Source: Candidatus Aciduliprofundum sp. JdFR-45 (GTDB lineage Archaea; Thermoplasmatota; Thermoplasmata; Thermoplasmatales; JdFR-45). Taken from it: a stretch of DNA of 5,174 nucleotides. The translations under genes and the position numbers were made by a program. Shown here one piece after another: positions 1 to 5,174 of the stretch; position 1 is the stretch's first letter, and each line of letters opens with the position of its first letter. The stretch is from contig MTNG01000018.1 of the NCBI GenBank assembly GCA_002011395.1, positions 1 through 5,174 of the forward strand. Direction: 5' to 3'. The notes under the pieces are model-generated. The model did not search any database. It was not told the DNA's origin and saw only the letters and a program-made list of their open reading frames with translations.

Positions 1-1
1 C

Positions 2-247
2 GAACGGACCGCGAAGGCCATCATCGCCACGGCCTCCGTGGCCATTGGATGCGTGCTCGCCCTCTTCGCCATCGCAGCGCTGAGTGTCTTTGCCGATGTG
101 CACGCCCCACTCCTCCTGAGGTCCATACTCGTAGCCGCCGCGATGATCCTCGGTACAATGAGCTTCGCATTTTACGGCGGTCTGTTGATCTTCTTGTACA
201 TCCGGAAGAGGATGGAGAGCAAACTGAGAATTTCAGAAAACCTTTAA
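2..247 (+). CDS. C-terminal end of a multi-pass membrane protein (5' truncated by window edge)
   Basis: The frame is open from the first complete codon (position 2) to the TAA at 245-247, giving 81 residues. A GTG at position 38 could be a start, but there is no Shine-Dalgarno-like sequence before it and the frame continues upstream in the same hydrophobic style, so I read this as the tail of a longer protein. Visible content: a hydrophobic helix at about residues 5-31 of the fragment (rich in Ala, Ile, Val, Leu), a short polar loop (Asp-Val-His-Ala-Pro), and a second long hydrophobic stretch at about 37-68 that may be one long or two short helices. It ends in a basic tail (Ile-Arg-Lys-Arg-Met-Glu-Ser-Lys-Leu-Arg). 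By the positive-inside rule the C-terminus is probably cytoplasmic. No catalytic motif is seen and the family is not recognised. The next gene, also a membrane protein, begins about 43 bases downstream on the same strand, so co-expression is possible. Confidence 0.6.
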   Translation, partial: ERTAKAIIATASVAIGCVLALFAIAALSVFADVHAPLLLRSILVAAAMILGTMSFAFYGGLLIFLYIRKRMESKLRISENL

Positions 248-260
248 TCATGAGACGCCG

Positions 261-268
261 TTTTAAAC
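261..268 (+). promoter_or_regulatory. Possible archaeal TATA box for the duplicated membrane protein gene
   Basis: TTTTAAAC stands out as AT-rich in a GC-rich surround, in the gap after the first gene. Its centre is about 27 bases before the GTG at 291, the usual archaeal TATA-to-start-site spacing, so transcription may begin at or just before that codon. No clear purine-rich BRE precedes it. The gene could also be reached by read-through from the upstream gene. The assignment is inference from position and composition only. Confidence 0.35.
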
Positions 269-290
269 CTCACACGGGAGAGTGGCTGCC

Positions 291-1520
291 GTGGGAAAAG
301 GCGGATGCGAGTGGAGGGCTCCGGGCAGGGGGGAACTGTACGCCGCCCTCGGGATGCTGACATTCCTCACGGGGGCGCTGGTCTACGCGATTACGAGGGG
401 GGATATCACCGCGGCCATGATCATCCTCGTTCTTCAGTGTGTGGAGGGGGTGACCTGGACCGTGGAGCTTTCACCGCCCTCGCTCGTTATACCGAGGGTG
501 AAGAACGGAATTCTCACCGTTCCCGCCGGGCCGTGGTACAGACCGCTCGCGAGGGAACGCGTCAATCTGGACGATGTGGATGAGGTTATTTACAGGATGG
601 TACCCGAGCCCGCCCGAGGCGAGGTGCTCAGGTGGATGGCGGTGGAACTTATACTCGGAGATGGGAGGAGGGTTGATTTAAAGAGGGGCAAGATGACCTG
701 GGAGGCGTGGCTCTCCCTCTCCGAATACCTTTTGAGGAGGATGGAGGGGAGGGTAAGATTCGCGGAGGGAGATGTGGCGTCCGTTTACCTCAGAAACGAC
801 ATAGGTCTGTTCATGAGAGCCCTGGAAATTGCGCCCCTGCCTACCGCTTTTTGCGCGAGCGGCGCCCTGTTCATCGTCGCCAACGTGCTAACGGGAACCC
901 CCACGAGCCCTGCTGGGTGGTTCATCAAAATTCTGGCAAACATCGTCGCCCTGGTGCTCATCGCGATATATCCCTTCGTGTTCATGCACGGCTACGACCG
1001 CAGGAGAAACTGCCAGCATACAGCGTATTACAGGCCGGACGAGGACGGCTTCACGTTCATAACACATGGACCCGTCAAAAGAGCCGTGCGTTTTGACGAA
1101 GTGCGGGCCATACGGTGCGCCTCCGGGAGCCGCAGCGCGAAGGCCTGGATCGCTTACACGCACCGAAAGGAAACGATAATTTCCCCCCTCGGCCCCAGGG
1201 CGTCCTTCAGGGCCCTGATACATTACCTCAGGTGGGCGAGGGAGGACCCCAACGCATCCAGATCCGCGGTCGTAATATGGAGCGATGAGACGGAGGAAAA
1301 GGTCCGCGAGGTCCTCGGGGTGTCCGCAGGGAGCGGGGACTGGTGGAGGTTTGTTGACGATTTCTGGCGCCACGGCGATGGAAAGTTCCTGCTCAGCGCG
1401 CCCATGGAGGTTATTCTGGAAAGGGTCAGATGCCCCTGGACGCTGAACGAAATGGACAGCCCAGCGGAGGAGGAGCGCGTTTATATAGATGAGAGAAAGA
1501 TGCGTAACGACCTCTGTTGA
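291..1520 (+). CDS. Membrane protein with duplicated [two TM helices + PH-like domain] architecture
   Basis: The product is 409 residues from GTG 291. An in-frame GTG at 282 would add three residues, but the GGGAG at 276-280 abuts it with one base between, while it sits 10 bases before 291 and a TATA-like box fits 291 too; ATG 354 would cut into the first helix. Domains in order, numbered from 291: TM1 about 16-34, TM2 about 39-56, a beta-rich soluble domain about 65-151, TM3 about 183-200, TM4 about 210-231, a second beta-rich domain about 243-317, and a soluble tail 318-409 rich in Trp, Asp and Glu. Both soluble domains contain the same short motif, V-x-[LF]-D-[DE]-V-x-x-[VI], at 91-99 and 266-274, and both end in a helix with a Tyr-Leu-x-Arg core. 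This resembles bacterial PH-like (bPH2/YcxB-like) domains that follow TM hairpins, a resemblance in pattern only. No enzymatic residues are seen. Both soluble domains probably face the cytoplasm. Exact function is unknown. Confidence 0.8.
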   Translation: MGKGGCEWRAPGRGELYAALGMLTFLTGALVYAITRGDITAAMIILVLQCVEGVTWTVELSPPSLVIPRVKNGILTVPAGPWYRPLARERVNLDDVDEVIYRMVPEPARGEVLRWMAVELILGDGRRVDLKRGKMTWEAWLSLSEYLLRRMEGRVRFAEGDVASVYLRNDIGLFMRALEIAPLPTAFCASGALFIVANVLTGTPTSPAGWFIKILANIVALVLIAIYPFVFMHGYDRRRNCQHTAYYRPDEDGFTFITHGPVKRAVRFDEVRAIRCASGSRSAKAWIAYTHRKETIISPLGPRASFRALIHYLRWAREDPNASRSAVVIWSDETEEKVREVLGVSAGSGDWWRFVDDFWRHGDGKFLLSAPMEVILERVRCPWTLNEMDSPAEEERVYIDERKMRNDLC

Positions 1521-1544
1521 GCGGGAAAGCGCCGCCCGTTCAAC
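1516..1544 (+). other. Hairpin overlapping the stop codon of the membrane protein gene
   Basis: The arms GTTGAGCGGG (1516-1525) and CCCGTTCAAC (1535-1544) pair over 10 positions with a single G-T wobble and enclose a 9-base loop. The left arm includes the TGA stop (1518-1520). No T-run follows directly, so it does not look like a standard intrinsic terminator; archaeal termination usually needs oligo-T. It could protect the mRNA 3' end, act as a processing site, or lie in the leader of the downstream gene if that gene is also transcribed from further upstream. Confidence 0.5.
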
Positions 1545-1594
1545 ATGCCCATTCCGGAGACGCTCCCCGTGGAACCCCCTCTGAAATTCTCTTC

Positions 1595-1608
1595 AAAAAG
1601 GTTAATAA
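1595..1608 (+). promoter_or_regulatory. Likely BRE/TATA promoter of the giant TPR gene
   Basis: The purine-rich AAAAAGG at 1595-1601 (BRE-like) is followed directly by TTAATAA at 1602-1608 (TATA-like), in the intergenic region before the TPR gene. The box centre is about 31 bases before ATG 1636, which predicts a transcription start near A1631 and a leader of only about five bases. This is the standard spacing for archaeal promoters with near-leaderless mRNAs. A second AT-rich stretch at 1616-1623 is too close to the start codon to serve. The rest of the 115-base intergenic region (1521-1635) shows only the hairpin at its left end and a pyrimidine-rich patch near 1586-1594. Confidence 0.5.
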
Positions 1609-1630
1609 CACCCTATCTAATATACACGTC

Positions 1631-1637
1631 AGGTGAT
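1631..1637 (+). promoter_or_regulatory. Shine-Dalgarno sequence overlapping the start codon of the TPR gene
   Basis: AGGTGAT is an exact seven-base complement of the conserved 3' end of 16S rRNA (ATCACCT), but it runs into the ATG at 1636. Used as a ribosome binding site it would instead be four bases before an in-frame TTG at 1642. GTG 1633 is also in frame; the frame is closed further up by TAA at 1618. I keep ATG 1636 because it is the only ATG near the N-terminus and suits a near-leaderless message. The alternative start would remove only two residues. Confidence 0.45.
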
Positions 1638-4600
1638 GGACTTGCCTTTCGGGGCGCTGTTTGATAAGGAGTTGAAGTTGATACGCAGGATAGAGAAGGC
1701 AGCGGAGAAAGGAGCGAAGCTCAGGGAGAGGCGAAGGTTCGGAGAGGCGAAGGAAGTCCTGCACGGTGCGCTTATGGAGGCCCATTCCGAGGCCGCAAAC
1801 ATATCCCGGTACAGGCCCGAATTCTCGCGCGCCATTGCCAGGCTGGGGGAGGAGATGCTCTATCATGACAATCACATGGCGGAGCAGTGCTTCATACTCG
1901 CGCTCAACGCGGACCCGGAGAACTGGCCCGCCTATCTCGGAAGGGCAAAGGCGCTCTACAAGATGGGCAGGGCGGAGGAGGCGCTGAAGGTTGTTGAGGC
2001 CTACCTGAGGGCCCAGCCGAAGAGCGTGGAGGGGCTGGAGCTCAAGGCGCAGATATGCGAGACCATAGGGGATATAGACGCCGCGCTGCAGGTCTATTAC
2101 CTCCTCACACAGTACAAACCCGAGGAGATCAGGTACTACGATGCCATACTGCGCCACGACCCGCACAACGTGGCCGTTCTGATAAAGAAGGGCAAAGCGC
2201 TCTACCACGCGGGGGATTACCACGAGGCCATATCCGCCATGAGAGCGGCGGCGGAGGTGGACCCCGACAAAAAGGAGGTCTACATGTTCATGGGGGCCGC
2301 CTACGAGAAACTGGAAAACCACGAGGACGCCGCGAGCGCCTTCAGGAGGGCAACCGAACTGGACCCCGTTGACGCGAGGGCGTGGATGAATTACGGACAT
2401 GTCCTTGAGAAGATGGAGAGGTACGAGGAGGCCGCCTCCGCCTACCACCGTGCCATCACAATAGACCCCAACGACTTCAGGGCGTGGTACAGGAGGGGAC
2501 GCGCCCTGTACAGGGCGGGGAAAATGGAGGAGGCGCTGGAGAACCTCCTGCAGGCCCTTGAACTCAGGGAGGACCCGAAGGTCCTCAAACTCGCCCTCCA
2601 GGTGGCGACGGAGATGGAAAGGTGGAACGTGGCCGCTACGGTGGGCAAGAAACTGCTCCCCTACGCAACCGATGACGACCACGTGCGGATAGCCACGGCC
2701 CTCTGGCGCGCCGGCAGGGGCGAGGAGGCGCTGGAGGTCATAGAGGCGGGGCTGGCGAAGGGCGTCAATCTGGAACTCCTCCGCCTGAAGATAAGGATAC
2801 TGGAGGAACTCGGGAGGCACCGCGAACTCATATCCGCCATAGACGCCATAATGAACGAGGGGGTCAGCGATGCGGACCTCTGGGTGGCGAAGGCGCGGGC
2901 TTACAGAAACCTGAACAAGTACAAGTCGGCGCTGGAATGCTACATCAAGGCGGTTGAAATAGACCCCCACAGAATAGAGGTTCTGCGGGAGTTGAGAGAC
3001 GTCGCCCGCAGGGTGGGAGACATAGACAGGGCCATAGAGACCGCGAGGAGGATCGCGGAACTGGACGACGGGGACTGGGAGAACTGGGTGGCCCTGGCAG
3101 AGGGGCTCATGATCAGAAAGAGGTACGATGAGGCGGCGGAGGCGTTGAGGAAAGCGCTGTCAATAAACGAGAGGGCTGACGTGTACAACAAACTCGGCAT
3201 CTGCCTTTACCGCATGGGTGAGATGGAGGATGCACTTGAGGCCTTTGACCGCGCCATAACGCTCAGCCCCGACGACAAGAAGTACTGGAAGAACAGGGGC
3301 AGGGTGCTTCAGGAGCTCGGCAGGATGGAGGAGGCGGCGAAGTCGTACGAGAAGGCGCTGGAACTGGATGAGAGCGATGACGACGCGTGGCACCGCCTGG
3401 CCCAGTGCTGTCTGCAACTCGGCGAGTGGGAGCGCGGACTCTACGCGGTTGAGAAGGCCCTCGCCCTCCGCGACGAGACGGACTACGCGCTCACCAAGGC
3501 GGACCTTCTGAGGGCCACGGGAAAACCGGAGGCCGCTGCTGAGGTTCTGGAGAAACTGGCGGAGACGCGCAAGGACCACACAATACACCACCGCCTCGCC
3601 ACTGTGTACATGGAGATGGGCGAGCACGCGAAGGCCCTCGCCGCCATAGAGCGGGCAATCGCGCAGGAGAAGAGCGTGGAGTATCTGCGCCTGAAGAAGG
3701 ATATATGCAAGGCGCTCGGCGACCATGCCTGCGTGGCGAAGACGGGGCGCGAGATCATAGCGCTGGACCCGAAGGATAGAGACACTTACAGGGACATAAG
3801 GGAGGCCCTCGTGGCCCTCGGAAAGATAGAGAGCGCCATCACCCTGGCGAAGAGGGAGGCGGAGATCTTCCCGGAAGACGTGCAGGTGCTGCGGGACCTG
3901 AAAGAGCTGTACAGGAAGAAGCAGAGTTACGCGGACCTTTACAGCGTAGCGAAGAAGATCGCGGAGAAGGAGCCCGACGACGCCGACAACTACCTTGATA
4001 TGGCGGAGGCGCTCATAGCCCTCAAGAGGCGGGAGAACGTCCGCGAACTGCTTGAGAGGGCTGCATCGCTGGGCGAATCAAAGCGCCTATACGTCCTGTA
4101 CGGCAGGTACTACGAACTGGAGGGTGATTACGAGAGGGCGGCGAAGAACTACGAGAAGGCCCTCAAATATGAGAGTGTGCCCCGCCTGTACCTGAAGATC
4201 GCGGAGTGCTACAGAAGGGCGGGGTTGCTTGAGACAGCCCTTGAAACCGTGGAGAGGGGGCTGGAGGTTGAGGAGACGCCCTACCTGCTCCGCGAGAAGG
4301 CCATGATACTTTACGAAATGGGTGAGTACGACGAGGCGCTGGAGACCGCCCAGAGAATAGAGGAGAAGGACCCTGAGATACAGATAGCCATAGGCCACAT
4401 CCTCCTGGCGAAGGGCGACACGGAGGGGGCGATAGAGAACTTCAGGGCCGCGTACGAGGCCACGAACAGCGTGGAGGCGCTCCTCGGCCTGGGCGAGGCC
4501 TACGAGAAGACGGGAGAACTCAAAAAGGCCGCCCTCGTGTACAAGAAGGCCGTTGAGACCGAGCCGCACAGCTTTGAGGCACTGCGGCGCCTCGGCAGGG

Positions 4601-5174
4601 TCCTCATAGCCCTTCAGCGGTTCAGGGATGCCGTGGAGATGCTCCGCAGAGCGCTGTTAATAAAAGATGATGATGCGGACGTGTGGCTCAACTTGGGGAC
4701 GGCTTACGAGCACCTGGGTATGAGCGAAAAGGCCATGGAGTGCTACGAGAAGGCCGCGGGGATAGACAAGAAGAACGAGCAGGCGTGGTGCATGAAGGGG
4801 CTCCTGAACAAGAAGATGGGGAACTACAAGGAGGCGGAAAGGGACCTGAAAAAGGCGCTAAAGCTCAATCCGGACCTCACAGCGGCGAAAGAGGCGCTGA
4901 AAGAGGTCAGGGAGATGATAAAGGCCCAGAAGGTGGAGGAGTACGCGAGAAAGGTGCTCGTTTACGAGTACGAACAGCGCAGAGGGATAAGCAGAATGGA
5001 GGCTTTCAAGAAGTTGAAGATACCGCTCGCATACCTGGACAAAACGCTCAGGTACGTTGCAGAGGAGCCGTACCTCTCGCTGGAGGGGCTCAGCGAGGAG
5101 GATAGGAAGCGGCTGGAGGAACTGTCAAAGAAGGTCGTATCCGCCATATACTCCCAGAAGCCGGAACTGTTTAA
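1636..5174 (+). CDS. Giant tetratricopeptide-repeat (TPR) protein, 3' end outside the window
   Basis: The frame is open from ATG 1636 to the right edge: 1179 complete codons and no stop. There is no signal peptide and no transmembrane segment, so the protein is probably cytoplasmic. Residues 1-18 are a short leader. Residues 19-1081 form about 31 TPR-like units, most of 34 residues, with the family pattern Gly/Ala-8, Ala-20, Ala-27 and Pro-32; many end in Asp-Pro. Residues 165-178 are a half unit. The best canonical units are at 179-280, 514-581 and 946-1081; those at 315-480 and 615-945 are degenerate, several of 30-33 residues. Residues 1082-1179 are a different, charged helical region with a helix-turn-helix-like stretch at 1117-1141. 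TPR arrays form a right-handed superhelix that binds protein partners, so a scaffold or adaptor role is the best inference; the partner is unknown. The gene seems to have its own promoter. Codon use matches the upstream gene, so recent transfer is not indicated. Most TPR proteins are much shorter. Confidence 0.92.
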   Translation, partial: MDLPFGALFDKELKLIRRIEKAAEKGAKLRERRRFGEAKEVLHGALMEAHSEAANISRYRPEFSRAIARLGEEMLYHDNHMAEQCFILALNADPENWPAYLGRAKALYKMGRAEEALKVVEAYLRAQPKSVEGLELKAQICETIGDIDAALQVYYLLTQYKPEEIRYYDAILRHDPHNVAVLIKKGKALYHAGDYHEAISAMRAAAEVDPDKKEVYMFMGAAYEKLENHEDAASAFRRATELDPVDARAWMNYGHVLEKMERYEEAASAYHRAITIDPNDFRAWYRRGRALYRAGKMEEALENLLQALELREDPKVLKLALQVATEMERWNVAATVGKKLLPYATDDDHVRIATALWRAGRGEEALEVIEAGLAKGVNLELLRLKIRILEELGRHRELISAIDAIMNEGVSDADLWVAKARAYRNLNKYKSALECYIKAVEIDPHRIEVLRELRDVARRVGDIDRAIETARRIAELDDGDWENWVALAEGLMIRKRYDEAAEALRKALSINERADVYNKLGICLYRMGEMEDALEAFDRAITLSPDDKKYWKNRGRVLQELGRMEEAAKSYEKALELDESDDDAWHRLAQCCLQLGEWERGLYAVEKALALRDETDYALTKADLLRATGKPEAAAEVLEKLAETRKDHTIHHRLATVYMEMGEHAKALAAIERAIAQEKSVEYLRLKKDICKALGDHACVAKTGREIIALDPKDRDTYRDIREALVALGKIESAITLAKREAEIFPEDVQVLRDLKELYRKKQSYADLYSVAKKIAEKEPDDADNYLDMAEALIALKRRENVRELLERAASLGESKRLYVLYGRYYELEGDYERAAKNYEKALKYESVPRLYLKIAECYRRAGLLETALETVERGLEVEETPYLLREKAMILYEMGEYDEALETAQRIEEKDPEIQIAIGHILLAKGDTEGAIENFRAAYEATNSVEALLGLGEAYEKTGELKKAALVYKKAVETEPHSFEALRRLGRVLIALQRFRDAVEMLRRALLIKDDDADVWLNLGTAYEHLGMSEKAMECYEKAAGIDKKNEQAWCMKGLLNKKMGNYKEAERDLKKALKLNPDLTAAKEALKEVREMIKAQKVEEYARKVLVYEYEQRRGISRMEAFKKLKIPLAYLDKTLRYVAEEPYLSLEGLSEEDRKRLEELSKKVVSAIYSQKPELF
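1690..4878 (+). repeat. TPR repeat array (protein-level, about 31 units plus a half unit)
   Basis: This is the coding span of the tandem TPR units, residues 19-1081. Unit starts by residue: 19, 63, 97, 131, half unit 165, then 179, 213, 247, 281, 315, 349, 379, 413, 447, 481, 514, 548, 582, 615, 648, 681, 715, 749, 783, 816, 848, 882, 915, 946, 980, 1014 and 1048. Residues 53-62 are a short spacer. The repetition is clear in protein but not in DNA: beyond short shared codon runs such as Tyr-Glu-Lys-Ala, the units have diverged in nucleotide sequence. The array is therefore old and not a recent tandem expansion. Confidence 0.85.
4879..5174 (+). other. Non-TPR C-terminal segment of the giant TPR protein, HTH-like (incomplete)
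   Basis: Residues 1082-1179 follow the last TPR unit. A long charged helix (about 1082-1114) continues from the repeats. Then comes a pattern of helix (Ser-Arg-Met-Glu-Ala-Phe-Lys-Lys-Leu), tight turn (Lys-Ile-Pro) and second helix (Leu-Ala-Tyr-Leu-Asp-Lys-Thr-Leu-Arg-Tyr-Val) at about 1117-1141, which resembles a helix-turn-helix. A short extended part (Pro-Tyr-Leu-Ser-Leu) and another Glu/Lys/Arg-rich helix (about 1153-1172) follow. The TPR pattern is absent. Whether this binds nucleic acid or protein cannot be told from the sequence; the segment is cut by the window edge. Confidence 0.45.

Noticed and set aside
49..360. 103-codon + strand frame across the first gap, including an ATG at 250 right after the first stop
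   Set aside because: It overlaps two better-supported membrane frames, has an Arg/Pro/Gly-rich translation with no pattern, and its ATG 250 part is only 36 codons.
888..1373. 161-codon minus-strand frame opposite the membrane protein gene
   Set aside because: The sense frame has clear transmembrane and PH-like pattern here; the antisense translation is Pro/Gly/Arg-rich with no features.
1616..1623. CTAATATA as a TATA box for the TPR gene
   Set aside because: Its centre is only about 16 bases before ATG 1636, so the predicted transcript would start inside the coding region.
1540..2970. 476-codon open frame on the minus strand opposite the TPR gene
   Set aside because: It is the mirror of GC-rich TPR codons (GAG, GCG, CTG, AGG); the sense gene rarely uses TTA, CTA or TCA, so antisense stops are scarce. 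The translation shows no domain logic, and the sense frame has clear TPR patterns throughout.
3160..4569. Minus-strand open frames at 3160-3726 and 4087-4569
   Set aside because: These are shadows of the same kind, in the same relation to the TPR codons, with no promoter or family pattern.
1690..4878. Possible CRISPR or recent tandem DNA duplication because of the repetitive look
   Set aside because: The repetition exists at protein level with diverged DNA; no identical direct repeats with regular spacers are seen.
4683..5105. 140-codon + strand frame rich in Gly, Glu, Arg and Gln
   Set aside because: It lies inside the TPR gene in another frame and its low-complexity composition is what frameshifted GAG/AAG/GCG codons give.

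Overview
The window reads as a piece of archaeal chromosome, GC-rich, with three protein genes all on the + strand and no RNA gene, mobile element or CRISPR array. The archaeal reading rests on codon use dominated by AGG/AGA for arginine and ATA for isoleucine, on BRE/TATA-like boxes placed about 26-31 bases before the likely start codons, and on an exact complement of the 3' end of archaeal 16S rRNA at the start of the third gene. A thermoplasmatotal or related euryarchaeal lineage would fit, but that is inference from style and not from a marker gene.

Layout. Positions 2-247 hold the C-terminal end of a membrane protein whose start lies off the left edge. After a short gap with a TATA-like box, 291-1520 encodes a membrane protein with an apparent internal duplication: two transmembrane helices followed by a small beta-rich domain of PH-like/YcxB-like pattern, then the same again, then a soluble tail. 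Its stop codon lies in a 10-bp-stem hairpin (1516-1544). A 115-base intergenic region follows, carrying a BRE/TATA-like promoter and a Shine-Dalgarno sequence that overlaps the start codon.

From 1636 to the right edge runs one uninterrupted reading frame of at least 1179 codons. It encodes a very long soluble tetratricopeptide-repeat (TPR) protein: about 31 repeat units plus one half unit from residue 19 to residue 1081. After the repeats comes a different helical, charged C-terminal segment with a helix-turn-helix-like pattern, which leaves the window unfinished. Because it has no stop here, this gene is easy to miss when only closed reading frames are considered.

Function. The TPR protein is probably a cytoplasmic scaffold or multi-partner adaptor; nothing in the window gives its partner. 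The two membrane proteins and the TPR protein share a strand, but the TPR gene seems to have its own promoter, so a joint function is only a possibility. The most interesting material is the size and architecture of the TPR protein with its distinct C-terminal module, and the duplicated membrane/PH-like protein beside it.
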